The notes: a model not told the origin generated them from the sequence alone. A stretch of DNA of 24,521 nt from Rhizoclosmatium globosum (GCA_002104985.1 MCGO01000372.1:1-24521), one strand, 5' to 3'. Numbered from the stretch's first letter, positions 1 to 10,430 are shown. Numbers and translations are program-made.

Positions 1-493
1 AGAAGTTCGAACAGAAAAGAAATGCGTGGAGGTACGAGGAGCGCAAGCCGCCGACGTCGACCAATGAGTATAGACCGAGTTAAGAGAACAGAAGAAGAGT
101 CAACACCAGTTCCCTTGGGCTCATCATTATCCTCATCCGTAAAAGCAAGTGCAACACTTGACCTATCTGCCTCATTCACAGAATCCGACTTCAAACTCCC
201 CTCCCTCAGCGCCACAAGTGACTCCACAAAATCCATTAACTACCCCCCCTCTCCCCCTCCTCCCGCACTCCGACTCTATCTCCTCCTTCACCTCCAAACA
301 ATCCCGAAAACAACACACCTCCACCTCCACCTCCACAACCTACATCCCCCGACGACCCAACCCACATAGACCCCCTCACAACAGCCCTAAAACATGGCGA
401 ACCCTCCTCCACATATTCATCCACACACCCCTCACACTAACATACATCCTCGCCAAATCCCGAATCCTCAGCTTCACACCCCACCCCGCCTCC
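1..493 (+). repeat. left arm of large inverted repeat
   Basis: Base 1 pairs with base 1190 and base 493 with about 702, so this arm is the imperfect reverse complement of 702-1190. Both arms encode the same stretches, for example KFEQKRNAWRYEERKPPTS and SSVKASATLDLSASFTESDF, one on each strand. They differ by scattered substitutions and small indels, including the length of CT/CCT runs. The arm starts at the first base of the window, so it may continue leftwards. It looks like a second, inverted copy of the 3' part of the minus-strand gene that starts near 2838. It is either a real inverted duplication or a fold-back assembly artefact at a contig end. Confidence 0.9.
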
Positions 494-701
494 AAGCACA
501 TACGTCAACCGCCGCATACCACCTACAACGAACACGCACACTTCGGCGGTGGCGGCTGTCGTATGGTGTCTCGTGATCAGCGCGGACGCAGCCGTGTGGG
601 CACGGAAGGTGTGGCGGATTGTGAAGGCGCTTGTTGTTGTGCGGCGGCAGGTTCAGTTGGCGGGTCGTGGGTTCTGGGCGGGGGTTAGTTCTGTTGGAAT
701 G
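494..701. other. unique loop between the inverted arms
   Basis: About 208 bp that do not pair with each other. The boundaries are sharp: both arms share the run ending CCGCCTCC and then diverge. On the plus strand, about 535-690 has a coding-like reading that continues the direction of the left arm and looks membrane-associated (AVVWCLVISADAAVWARKVW, then a basic/hydrophobic stretch). The minus-strand reading is Pro/His/Arg-rich and does not look coding. So the left arm may be the copy that continues into its native downstream sequence. I do not recognise the product. Confidence 0.5.
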
Positions 702-1190
702 GGAGGCGGGGATGGGGGTGTGAAGCTGAGGGATTCGGATTTGGCGAGGATGTATGTGAGTGTGAGGTGGGTGTGTTATGAATAGTGGAGGAGGGTTCGC
801 CATGTCTTTTAGGGCTGTCGTGGGGGTCTATGTGGGTTGGGTCGTCGGGGGGATGTAGGTTGTGGAGGTGGAGGTGTGGGTTGTTTTCGGGATTGTTGGA
901 TGGAAGGAGGAGATGAGTCGGAGTGCGGGAGGAGGGGGAGAGGGGTTGGGTAGTTGATGATTTTGTGGAGTCACTTGTGGCGCTGAGGAGGGGAGTTTGA
1001 AGTCGGATTCTGTGAATGAGGCGGATAGGTCAAGTGTTGCACTTGCTTTTACGGATGAGGATAATGATGAGCCCAAGGAACTGGTGCTGAGTCTTTCATC
1101 TGTTCTCTTGGCTCGGTCTATACTCATTGGTCGACGTCGGCGGCTTGCGCTCCTCGTACCTCCACGCATTTCTTTTCTGTTCGAACTTCT
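702..1190 (-). repeat. right arm of large inverted repeat
   Basis: Reverse-complement partner of 1-493. This arm carries the 3' part of the unrecognised minus-strand gene: the charged segment, then the Ser-rich segment, then Pro/Thr/His-rich low complexity. Beyond 1190 the sequence runs on into unique sequence, while the other arm runs off the window. Arm lengths are nearly equal (489 against 493 bases). Confidence 0.9.
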
Positions 1191-2838
1191 TTGCCTTGCT
1201 CTTGTCGTCTTCTTCATCATCGTTCTCTTCATCACCACTCTTAAGCGCACGCCGTTTCCGTTCCTGTCGTCGCTGTCTTTGCTGCTGGACAACTTCAAGT
1301 TCATCTCCACTTTCACCTGCAGCAGCACTTTCATCACCGGTACTTCCGCCATCTTGACTACTACCAGCCTCAATATCCTTTCTCTTCGCTTTGCTTTGCA
1401 ATATCTTCCGTTGCATCCTGGTTGATCATATCACTCAAGGTACTGCGTCGATATTCTTTCGCAACTGGAGTCACTGGAGCAACTATCGACGTGGAACGAG
1501 TGTGTGTTGACGTAGAAACACGGCTAGATGGCATACGCGGACGGACGAGAAGACTGAGGAAACGGTGAGAAAGGGTCACATCACTGTCGGCTAATGGAAG
1601 AAGATGATCAGGCAGCTGCGTTGTCACTGGTGTTGTTTCAGTCACATTCGGGACTGAGACGCGTATCGATTAGTTTCTGTACCCGTTAGATTCAAAACGA
1701 TAACCATACCTAATGAAAGACCTTGCTTGATGCCATAAATGATACGTATGATATGACGTGTTGACGATAGAATCATACAAAAACCTTAAACTTGAGTGCT
1801 ACTTTCCTACGATCAGTTCCAGCTCCAAAACCTGCTGCAACAGCTTTCCACGCCGCATGGGGTTTTCCTGAAGACGAGGCCACATTGGTAGACGATGAGG
1901 AAGAAGCCTCAGCAATGGCGGAAGCAGCAGCTGTTGCGTGTGACCACCAGCACCATAATCTCCACCACCCTAGGAAAACTGTTTGTACGCGAAACCATCG
2001 TAGGAATGAGCTTATTTTGGGGTGTATTCGTGACAATAACGGTGGAGTTTGAAGTAGCAGTTCCCTTTGCTGCATCTAATACAGCCCCTGTTTATTTAGT
2101 GTCGTTAGAGGTGTACGTTTTAGAAAGCGAAAGCGGTTGTTCACAGCCCTGACAATCTCCAATGATACCACTTGACACGACACTACTGATTTGATGCCAA
2201 TACTTTGATTCCGCCGACTGTTCCATCAAATTGAAAGCAACTATCAATCACTGTGTTTGTCGCCTTTGTCAATCCATTGTTCTTGTTTTTCAATCAACAC
2301 CAGCTTGGACAGTTTGAAAGAAAGAGAAGAGGAGTAGAGATAACTCACGCCAGACACCATCTTCTTCATCTTCAATTGCAGCCAGAGAAACCATGAGTGC
2401 CGCCACTAGATTAGCAGCAGTGGAGGAGACGCGCAGAGTCAGATCGATTCCTTGGATTCCTTCAAGGGCGCTTGCAAGGGGACACTGCATACGCGTGCGA
2501 CTGATGCACCAGATTGACAGGAAGATTGGGAGAGAAGCTGAAGCGAGGGAAGGCGGTTGAAGGAGGATGGATGGACTGAATTCGAGGTGGGATTGCTGTT
2601 GCTGTTGCTGGTCGGCAAAGGAGGAAGCCGAAGAGTTTGACAGAGCCGGCGACCGCGGAACCACTTCATTAATCTGTTTTGAGTGAGAAAGGACAGTTGC
2701 GAGGTGGTGGTGGATGCGCGAGACCAACGATGCGTAGGCGCTGTGTGCGTTGGCGTTTGAGGGTGTTGTTGGATTAGATAGATTAGATTAGTTAAGAGTT
2801 TAAAGAGAGAAAGTAGCACTTTGGTCTGAGGAAGCCAT
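980..2838 (-). CDS. unrecognised multi-exon gene, low-complexity protein, broken frames
   Basis: I do not recognise this gene. Reading leftwards, a likely start is the ATG at 2838 (MASSDQSATFSL). In-frame stops follow at once, so the join to the next segment is broken. That segment (about 2370-2745) has a six-Gln run followed by hydrophobic stretches and VSSTAANLVAALMVSLAAIEDEEDG. A donor near 2350 joins well to a segment starting LAFNLMEQSAESKYWHQISS (ends about 2095). An Ala/Ser-rich exon follows (about 1800-1960, AAWKAVAAGFGAGTDRRKVA), then TETTPVTTQLPDHLLPLADS (about 1560-1645). Last come a highly charged segment (about 1096-1416) and a Ser-rich segment entering the inverted repeat. At least two joins need a one-base shift. 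It is divergent from NUDT21 with a gap of about 70 bp. It could be a scaffold or nuclear protein; no domain supports a function. Confidence 0.45.
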
Positions 2839-2910
2839 GTGTGTTTGTTTGAGTTTGTTGTTTCTTGCACACTTTCTTGCACACTTTCTTTCTTTCATCC
2901 ACAAAAGCCA
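2839..2910. promoter_or_regulatory. short divergent promoter region
   Basis: Only about 72 bp separate the minus-strand start at 2838 from the NUDT21 ATG at 2911, so the two genes likely share a bidirectional promoter. It contains a tandem repeat of an 11-bp unit (CTTGCACACTT, about 2870-2892), which could be a duplicated factor site. No TATA box is visible. Confidence 0.4.
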
Positions 2911-4267
<1,357 letters not shown>

Positions 4268-4269
<2 letters not shown>

Positions 4270-4273
4270 TAAA
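4268..4273 (+). terminator. poly(A) signal AATAAA of NUDT21
   Basis: A canonical hexamer overlaps the TAA stop codon at 4267-4269. A hexamer this close would give a very short 3' UTR. Prediction from the motif only. Confidence 0.45.
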
Positions 4274-4627
4274 AACGCGATTGATGCATAGTGGAATGTT
4301 CTAATTGATATAACGAACAAGAGTGACTTAGGGAGTCTAACAGTTTCATTATCATTAACAAGCAGTTATCATTTCTTGTTAAGGCCGGAACATACGAGCA
4401 TATAATTAGAGTTGTATTTAAAAAACAATGTTACTGAAGTATACCTGCTCGATGTTTGTAAACTGTTCAGGGTGCGAAACCTTTACCCAGAAGAAAACCC
4501 CAAAAGAACAAGTCTTTCGACTCAATAAATGTTAATCTAGTTTTATTGCCGGAGTTTATTTTGCTGTACAGTGGCATTTGATCAGGTTTTATGTTAAACA
4601 AGCAGTACGTCAAACTCAACTCACCTA
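4274..4627. other. intergenic, no supported feature
   Basis: AT-rich sequence between the NUDT21 stop and repeat copy 1. Short minus-strand open frames have no codon-use or homology signal I can recognise. I see no RNA gene or inverted repeat here. Confidence 0.6.
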
Positions 4628-4900
4628 CCCAACGTGAAAAACAAAACAATAGGTATATATAACCCGACTGCATCGCGCTGTCCTCCCAGGCTTCGTATGG
4701 GAGCCACTCGCACTGTATGCTATCAACAGGGTCCTGTGGTATTCATCATTCCCCATTCACAGGTGGGCTTCTATTCATACACGATGGGAAATTCCCGCTT
4801 ATGAGGGCGTTTTTGCGAAAGTGTGAAAGTGATTTTGGGATCGCTGGTGAGGCAAGAATAGCTGTCAAATCTGACAATTCTGGTCAAAAGAATATTCCGA
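4628..4900 (+). repeat. dispersed direct repeat, copy 1
   Basis: A 273-bp unit matches 7924-8198 in the same orientation, with well over 90% identity by eye. It begins at CCCAAC, carries TATATATAA at 4654-4662 and an ATG at 4697 (MGATRTVCYQQGPVVFIIPH), and ends abruptly at ATTCCGA. The flanks are unrelated apart from weak similarity just upstream. The layout (TATA box, about 43 bp, ATG, 60-70 codons) looks like the promoter and first coding part of a gene copied to two places. A short repeat family with a coding relic is the alternative. I see no terminal inverted repeats, poly(A) tail or Pol III boxes. Confidence 0.85.
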
Positions 4901-4929
4901 GCACTGGCTCGATTGAATTGCGTATGTAG
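4697..4929 (+). pseudogene. frameshifted copy of the repeat-borne ORF
   Basis: Starts at the ATG 43 bp after the TATA-like box, as in copy 2. It reads MGATRTVCYQQGPVVFIIPH and then loses the frame near 4780, where one base is missing compared with copy 2. The later part (LMRAFLRKCESDFG) is recognisable in another frame and runs to a stop at 4929. No family recognised. Confidence 0.4.
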
Positions 4930-5165
4930 GAGTTCTCATACTGCTTTTATCCCCACAAGTGAGCTTTTAGAGTGTTTCCGTGAATGTACAGTAAATTTTG
5001 GAAATTCCTTCTTGTTCAAGTCACACTTTCCATTGCATTTCACACTAGTCGCAACGATATAATCCATCTTAATATATTTTAATTCTTAAAGTTATGATGC
5101 ATTTGCGTGTCGTGTTTGCAGTTAATACGCGGGTATATCCTATATTGAATTTTCAGACGTACAGC

Positions 5166-5237
5166 GGCCTTATGGTCTAGTAGTATGATTCTCCGCTTTG
5201 GGTGCGAGAGGTCGGGGTTCAATTCCCCGTGAGGCCC
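5166..5237 (+). tRNA. tRNA-Pro (anticodon TGG), with an odd anticodon stem
   Basis: 72 nt. The 7-bp acceptor stem pairs GGCCTTA with TGAGGCC (one G-T pair), with discriminator C. The D-arm is typical of tRNA-Pro (TGGTCTAGTAGTATGATT). The T-arm is CGGGG-TTCAATT-CCCCG. The anticodon loop CTTTGGGT places TGG for proline. Oddities: the 5' anticodon strand reads CTCCGC against GCGAG, leaving a bulged extra C, while the variable loop is one base shorter than usual. The total length is therefore normal. It may be a degenerate copy or carry a sequence error. Confidence 0.85.
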
Positions 5238-5614
5238 GCTTTTAGCTTGGGAAGTGGCAGGGCGTTGTTGGGAGGTTGTGTTGAGGGGCTGGTTCAGGGG
5301 TGAAGTTGGATTTGCAGAACAGGATTGAAAATCACAGCAAGTCCAACAAGTTCAACTGTAAATATGCCTACATGAAAACTTTGGTGTCCAACAGTTCATG
5401 GAATCCATTGAGGATCATACATAATATGCGGACGTCGCTACTTGATTTTACGAAACTTCTGAGCCTTGATGCATACCAGACCAGCTAAAAAACCTAGCGT
5501 GCAGCTTTGGCAGAACGTAGATTGAAGTCGATGGATGATTTACGAATGCAGAGTATTGAGCCAATCGAGGTTCCCCCCAACCAACGCTGAAACCAAAACT
5601 TATAGCGCAATACG
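5238..5614. other. intergenic, no supported feature
   Basis: Between the two tRNA genes, which point towards each other. One 62-codon open frame (5300-5488) lacks any family signal. I see no repeat or further tRNA. Confidence 0.6.
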
Positions 5615-5696
5615 CGACAACGGCAGGACTTGAACCTGCGCACTCAGAGAGTAATAGATTTCTAGTCTATCGCCTTAACCGCTCGGCCACGTTGTC
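5615..5696 (-). tRNA. tRNA-Ser (anticodon AGA)
   Basis: 82 nt on the minus strand. The acceptor GACAACG pairs with CGTTGTC, with discriminator G. The D-arm is GCCGAGCGGTTAAGGC. The anticodon stem ATAGA/TCTAT closes loop CTAGAAA, giving AGA for serine. A long variable arm (about ACTCTCTGAGTGC) is diagnostic of a class II tRNA. The T-arm is GCAGG-TTCAAGT-CCTGC. All stems pair; it looks intact and has no intron. Confidence 0.93.
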
Positions 5697-5833
5697 TGTT
5701 ACGTGGAAAGGCATATTATATCTAAGTATTGCATTTTTCATAGCTTTTAGTTACGAACTTTAATAAAATGAGTAACAAGCGTTGATTTTGTTTCTTCCTT
5801 CTCAAATATATCTAAACCAAGATCAAATAATCC

Positions 5834-6330
5834 TCAATAGTAAAAATCTTCCTCCATCTTGCTGACTATATTACGAGCCAAGGCATGCTGAAGCGCAAAT
5901 AGTATACGACGATAAACAACAGCTACCGACACAGATTCTCGAATAACTTCCCGCTGCATCATCAAGCCGCGCAACTTTTCTAAAAACTGTATAGAGCTTT
6001 TGCCTAACCCACCAGTAGTATCCAAGACAAAGGGGACAAACTCTAGGCCAATAGACTGACAACCAGACAAATACTTCTCATTCTTTGTAGATTCCCGTCC
6101 ACGAACAGCATTTCCAACCTTAAATCCTACCAGGCCACGTGAGGTAAGTGGATGAACAACACTGATATCCACACAAACAGTTTTCCCATCATAAAAGTCA
6201 TAGACTAGAAGATCAGCTGGCCAAAGATCTCCTGAACTTGAAGGCAGACGAACTTCGCCATTCTCCCGACAAAGGATTCCAACTTGACGAACCAGCCAAA
6301 GTATCTCGTCTGCTTCATTTTTGGTGTTGT
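5834..6330 (-). mobile_element. 5'-truncated retrotransposon: C-terminal end of a reverse transcriptase ORF
   Basis: An open minus-strand frame of about 160 codons from about 6330 to the TGA at 5834. It holds the motif LWPADLLVYDFYDGKTVCVD followed by ISVVHPLTSRGLVGFKVGNA, then a Lys/Glu stretch, LEFVPFVLDTTGGLG and ALQHALARNIV. As I recall, this pattern (R/W-PAD, aromatic, G-K, V-D-hydrophobic, PL; later FVPF; final A-x-x-x-A) marks the C-terminal tail after the RT domain in non-LTR type elements. The catalytic RT domain is absent: an in-frame stop closes the frame at about 6335, so only the 3' end remains. No clear poly(A) tail or target-site duplication. It ends about 80 bp before the TFIIF-beta start, on the opposite strand. 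Confidence 0.6.
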
Positions 6331-6407
6331 TTTTTCAAAATTGTGGCACAGAAGGCGGAGAAGTACAAAGTTGTACCCACAACTATTGCTTTATATTTCA
6401 ACCAAAA

Positions 6408-7519
6408 ATGGAGGACTCTGTCAACCCAAACGGATACGACGCTAACAAAGAAGGAACTTCTTGGTTTGGTGAAACTAGTGAAGCTGTATGTTTCTTCTCT
6501 CATGAATTGAATGATACTATTATGTACTGGAATCAAGCTCAACTCAAAACAGGTTGTCAAAACTCAAAGAGCAAACGCGCAACAGCCCATCAGTTCTGAA
6601 ACTGTTGGAACTCAAGCTTGGCTTGTCAAAATACCAAAGTTTGTGAAAGAGAAGTGGGATGAAGTTGGCGCCATTCCAAACACCGACCTTGGAGTGCTTC
6701 GTGTCTACCGGCAAATAGAAGGGTAAAGACTTGCACACTTATATTCCTAGTCTTGCAATATTCTGATTCGGTCACAGCTCTAAAGGTCTACCCAAAGTCA
6801 CACTTCACCTTCCAACAAACCCAACTCCAGGCACTGAATATTGGACTGACGATTTGCCTAAAAACTATACACTCAACTTGACGAATGCAGCAACAGCAAA
6901 TACACATGTAATGACACAAATGCAACTCAAGTAGAACACTGCCCCATACACTGCTCCACAAAATTCTTACTTATCGTCATTATAGGATTGTGACTGCGAT
7001 TACCGCCACAGTAGCACACGAAGCAACAGTAACACCATTAATTGACGAATCGTATCGTACTCTTATGAAAAAACGAGAAGCAAACGAAATCAGAAAAAGA
7101 CGAAATATTCAAAAGCTGACTATCAGTCAAGCGAAAAAATACTTGAGGGTGAGACCTGCCAATGTTGCAGCTGCTCAGAACAGCATTATCAACGCGTCAC
7201 AGAATGCAATTGCCGCTGTGACTGGAAAAAAGAATGAAGCTGACAAAAGAGAGAGAATGGATAGGGCTGATCTTATCAAGTATTATCTTGTTTTTTACAT
7301 TTGGAAAATACTCATTATTTCCCATGTAGTTCCCTCATCCTCCTTTTCCATCAGAATCAGTTCTACAGAATGAATGATCTTATTGAACAGACACAGCAAC
7401 CAAAGGCTTGGCTCAAAGAGGTATTATCAGATGTAGCAGTTTTGGTTAAAAAAGGGCTTTACAATGGAATGTATGAACTGAAACCAGAATACGCGGCAGC
7501 AGGAAATGACCATGAATGA
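6408..7519 (+). CDS. GTF2F2: general transcription factor IIF subunit beta (RAP30/Tfg2), five exons, intact
   Basis: TFIIF-beta pairs with TFIIF-alpha, binds RNA polymerase II and helps recruit it to promoters and suppress non-specific DNA binding. Exons 6408-6485, 6553-6722, 6778-6930, 6986-7279 and 7330-7519 total 885 nt and give 294 residues without any frame break; all four introns (49-67 nt) are GT-AG. The N-terminal dimerisation domain is visible as TQAWLVKIPKFVKEKWDEVG, then THVMTQMQLKIVTAITATVA. The linker carries EADKRERMDRADLI. The C-terminal winged helix spans LILLFHQNQFYRMNDLIEQT, QQPKAWLKEVLSDVAVLVKK and NGMYELKPEYAA. Human RAP30 is 249 aa; the extra length is a 30-residue N-terminus and a longer linker. 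ATG 6408 is the first in frame. Confidence 0.93.
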
Positions 7520-7923
7520 GATGAATCATTTTCTGATACCATAACCAGTCTAAAAATTCATTCGCGACAAATTTAACTCACTTAAAGTTTTTCTTTTTGG
7601 CATCTTTTTGGCTTGCGTCTCTTCTTTCAATAAAGCCCACACTTGCATTCAGATTAATTTTTCTTTTTAAATCAACGTCCGGCCGCCAAAATCTTAACAT
7701 TATTATTGTAAGGACGAGCAATCAGATGTGTTCCTTCATCTGGCGCGGAAAAGAAGAATTTTGCAACAATGAGTTGTTTACTGAATAACAGGAGCCTGAT
7801 CGGCTAACACACGCTTTTCTCCAACGTGTAATCGTAATAGCTTCTATTTTGATGTATAGTATTCTTTATTTGAGAGAAGGCTGTCTATTTTTTCAGTTCA
7901 TGTGCACTCAACAAACACAACAC
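7520..7923. other. 3' flank of TFIIF-beta, no further gene seen
   Basis: AT-rich sequence after the TGA. AATAAA at 7629-7634 is the likely poly(A) signal of TFIIF-beta. A 63-codon open frame at 7597-7788 starts inside this likely 3' UTR and has no recognisable family. Confidence 0.6.
7629..7634 (+). terminator. poly(A) signal AATAAA of TFIIF-beta
   Basis: Canonical hexamer about 110 nt after the TGA stop, in a TTTC-rich context. Motif-based prediction. Confidence 0.55.
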
Positions 7924-8198
7924 CCCAACATGCAAAACAAAACAATAAGTATATATAACCCCGACTGCATCGCGCTGTCCTCCCAGGCTTCGTATGGGAG
8001 CCACTCGCACTGTATGCTATCAACAAGGTCCTGTGGTATTCATCATTCCCCATTCACAGGTGGGCTTCTCTTCATATACAGATGGGAAATTCCCGCTTAT
8101 GAGGGCGTTTTTACGAAAGTGTGAAAGTGATTTTGGGATTGGTGGTGAGGCAGGAATCGCTGTCAAATCTGACAATTCTAGTCAAAAGAATATTCCGA
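7924..8198 (+). repeat. dispersed direct repeat, copy 2
   Basis: The same unit as 4628-4900, 3.3 kb downstream and in the same orientation. It contains TATATATAA at 7950-7958, the conserved leader and the ATG at 7994. Differences from copy 1 are isolated substitutions and a few indels; one of them restores the reading frame. It lies between TFIIF-beta (+) and the 3' end of KIFBP (-). Confidence 0.85.
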
Positions 8199-8233
8199 CC
8201 ATTAACCAAGACCACACGCAGTTTCATCTTTAA
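7994..8233 (+). CDS. small 79-residue ORF carried by the repeat, unknown
   Basis: Begins at the ATG conserved in both repeat copies (MGATRTVCYQQGPVVFIIPH, later GKFPLMRAFLRKCESDFGIG). It keeps the frame through the repeat and stops 35 bp past its end, so its last dozen residues are not repeat-derived. A TATA-like box lies about 36 bp upstream. There is no signal peptide or known motif. It could be the 5' fragment of a larger gene copied elsewhere in the genome, or a real small gene. Confidence 0.3.
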   Translation: MGATRTVCYQQGPVVFIIPHSQVGFSSYTDGKFPLMRAFLRKCESDFGIGGEAGIAVKSDNSSQKNIPTINQDHTQFHL

Positions 8234-8284
8234 CTTGAATATGCTTCGAAAGGCATTGTTATATTGATGCAAAGGTTACAACTT

Positions 8285-8290
8285 TTTATT
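8285..8290 (-). terminator. poly(A) signal AATAAA of KIFBP
   Basis: TTTATT on the plus strand gives AATAAA on the minus strand about 108 nt after the KIFBP stop. Motif-based prediction. Confidence 0.45.
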
Positions 8291-8397
8291 TTGAAGTCAA
8301 ATTAGAACATCCAAAACAAGAACAATGGATGGAGGACAAGACAAAGTAGCAAGAGAGTCAATTAATAATGCTTCATCAAGATGAATCCAGCCAATGT

Positions 8398-10414
8398 TTA
8401 AATGTTTGGATTTTTATCTAAAGCCAACAACGATTTTTCAAGCAACGGAATCATTTGCCTTACGAAATCAACTGCGTCCTGAAAATCTTGAGGAACTGTA
8501 TGTTTGATGTAATATCCATTCACAATCTGATAGCATTCAAGACTAAACCCCACTGTTTAGCACTCAAGACCCACCCAACAAAACAAAAAAAATAACTCAC
8601 CTCTTCCGTAACCCAACAACCCTCAAATCCTCGCTCCTACTCACAACTTCGCCACTACCACTACACACCTTACCCCATAAAACACCCATCCGCAAACAAA
8701 CGCCGTGAACACAGCCCTCGCATCATCTTCATCCCCAATCTCTCAGGAACAGTCTCACCCCCACAGTAAACCCGTACAACCTCTTTATACGCCGAAATCG
8801 CGCTCTGCACTGCACTGTTCACGTCCCGTTCCGAACCTGGAATCAACTGAACACAATCTACGATCGACTCCTTTGCATTCGCGACTAAAAACCAAAGGAA
8901 GGAAAACGGGGTTTTAACTAATATCTATGTGTTTTTGTGGAATGGGGAAGTACCTTCTACAACAAGCTCCTTCACCAACGTCCCAAACTTATCAGCGTTG
9001 AGTGTTCCAGCTACACTCTCTAGAATCGTGACACGCTTTTCGTGTAAAGAGAGTGCGGATTTTGGGGTTGTGGTTCGTGGAAGGCCGCAAGGGATTTGTA
9101 GAGGCGGGATTGGTCTTGAATTATGTCTGTGTATTCGGAGACGTGGCCGTTTGGGATTGAGTAGTATTTCGTTGCGTGCGTGAAGGATGTTTGGGAGGCG
9201 AGGAAGTATGGTGTTGCTGCGTGGGAGGTTTTCGGGGGTGGGGAGTATAGGGAGGTGGAGGGGGAGAGGTTGTTGGTGGTGGAGAGGGTTGGACGGGTTT
9301 GGTTGTGGAAGAGTAGTGGTGGGGAATAGTGGGGTTGTCATAAGGTCTTTGAATGATGTCCTGAATTTTGATTAAGCGGTGAGGGTTGAATGGTGTAATA
9401 TATGAGAGCTGGTCACCTCAAGTCATTGATTACATCGGAATCTCTGTCGTGTATCCATTTGACGATTGCGAAGTAAAACTTTCCTTGGATCCAATGTAAG
9501 TCGGCTGTTGATCTTTTGAGAGTATCTACTTCTTCAACATCTTGTACATCTGGGGTTGGAATACTGGAAAGCATTCGCAATGCCGCTGCAAGGCATTGGT
9601 ACCCGAGATCGAATGCATTTCTTTCTGTATAGAATTGAGAGAGTGTCATACAGTCTAAAGACCAAGTCTGATTTTGGTGTTGTGGTTAATGGTGGATATT
9701 GACTCTGATATTGACTCAGCAAGACAACGAACCAATTGGTTTATGGCACCACCGTGCCATTCAACTGTCGTTTCAGAGTCAGCAAACAGTATTCCGCGGA
9801 CTTTTCATCTTTTCCTTGTATGAGCCCGTACACTTGAGCAAGAAAGTAGACAGTCTTTGTGTAACCTTCCTCCAACGCCTTCCAACCCTTTCCTTCGTTT
9901 CCTTCTTCCTCCTGGCTAATATCAGGCCGAGACTCTTTTAATATATCGACGGGCTCAATTCCAGCCTTCTTTGCCAACAAATAAACGTTCGGACTCCAAC
10001 AAGACCTCGAGCGCGTGTCCAACTTCCTCCCACGCAACATTCACGATAGCAAGAGAGTTGTACGCGTGCTGGAGAGCGAGGGCAGACTCGTGGATGTGTG
10101 TGTGGGATTTGAGGATGGGAACGACAGAGGAGGTGAGAAGGGTCACGCCAGTGGAAGCGTCTTGGGAGTGGATGTGCGAGAGAGCAATGTGGTGTGTGAT
10201 GAGGGCTTTGTGGAGCTGGTTCTGAGTGTGTTCGAGGAGGGATTCCTGTGCAGTGTACGTTTAATAGTTGGGTACTTCATAGAAGCAGTCCAACGAGGCA
10301 TACCAGAATGGCACGGGCTTCGTACTTGGACTTGAAGGGAGTTTCTGGTGGGTCGCTGGCGGATTCGAGCAGTTGCAGTGCTTTGGAGTATGATGCTTTG
10401 TCGGAATCAGACAT
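8398..10414 (-). CDS. KIFBP: KIF-binding protein (KBP family), six exons, frame breaks
   Basis: KBP is a TPR-like alpha-solenoid that binds kinesin motor domains and blocks microtubule attachment. Inferred exons: 10304-10414, 9753-10245, 9417-9667, 8954-9360, 8601-8884 and 8398-8552; all introns are GT-AG and 48-85 nt. Recognisable blocks in family order: YFLAQVYGLIQGKDEKSAEY, TLSQFYTERNAFDLGYQCLA, SEYTDIIQDQSRLYKSLAAF, KRVTILESVAGTLNADKF and the C-terminal FSLECYQIVNGYYIKHTVPQ. About 566 residues, against 621 in human. The frame breaks once in exon 2 (about 9988, an extra T in a T run), between two halves of exon 4, and in exon 5 (about 8660). Each break leaves conserved sequence on both sides, so base error is likelier than decay. 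The start at 10414 is only 16 bp from the MESH1 stop on the same strand. Confidence 0.88.
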
Positions 10415-10430
10415 TTGATACTAAGTTTGT

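Noticed and set aside
149..688. 179-codon plus-strand frame at the left edge
   Set aside because: Mostly Pro/Thr/His-rich reading of the repeat arm and loop; coding-like segments jump between frames, so it is not one gene.
2787..2838. Possible stop-codon reassignment, because TAA codons interrupt an apparent frame
   Set aside because: TAA and TGA act as ordinary stops in TFIIF-beta, KIFBP, MESH1 and NUP188; a one-base error explains it better.
4628..4900. tRNA-derived SINE as the source of the repeat
   Set aside because: I see no A-box/B-box pair, tRNA-like fold or 3' poly(A) tail; it has a TATA box and an ORF instead.
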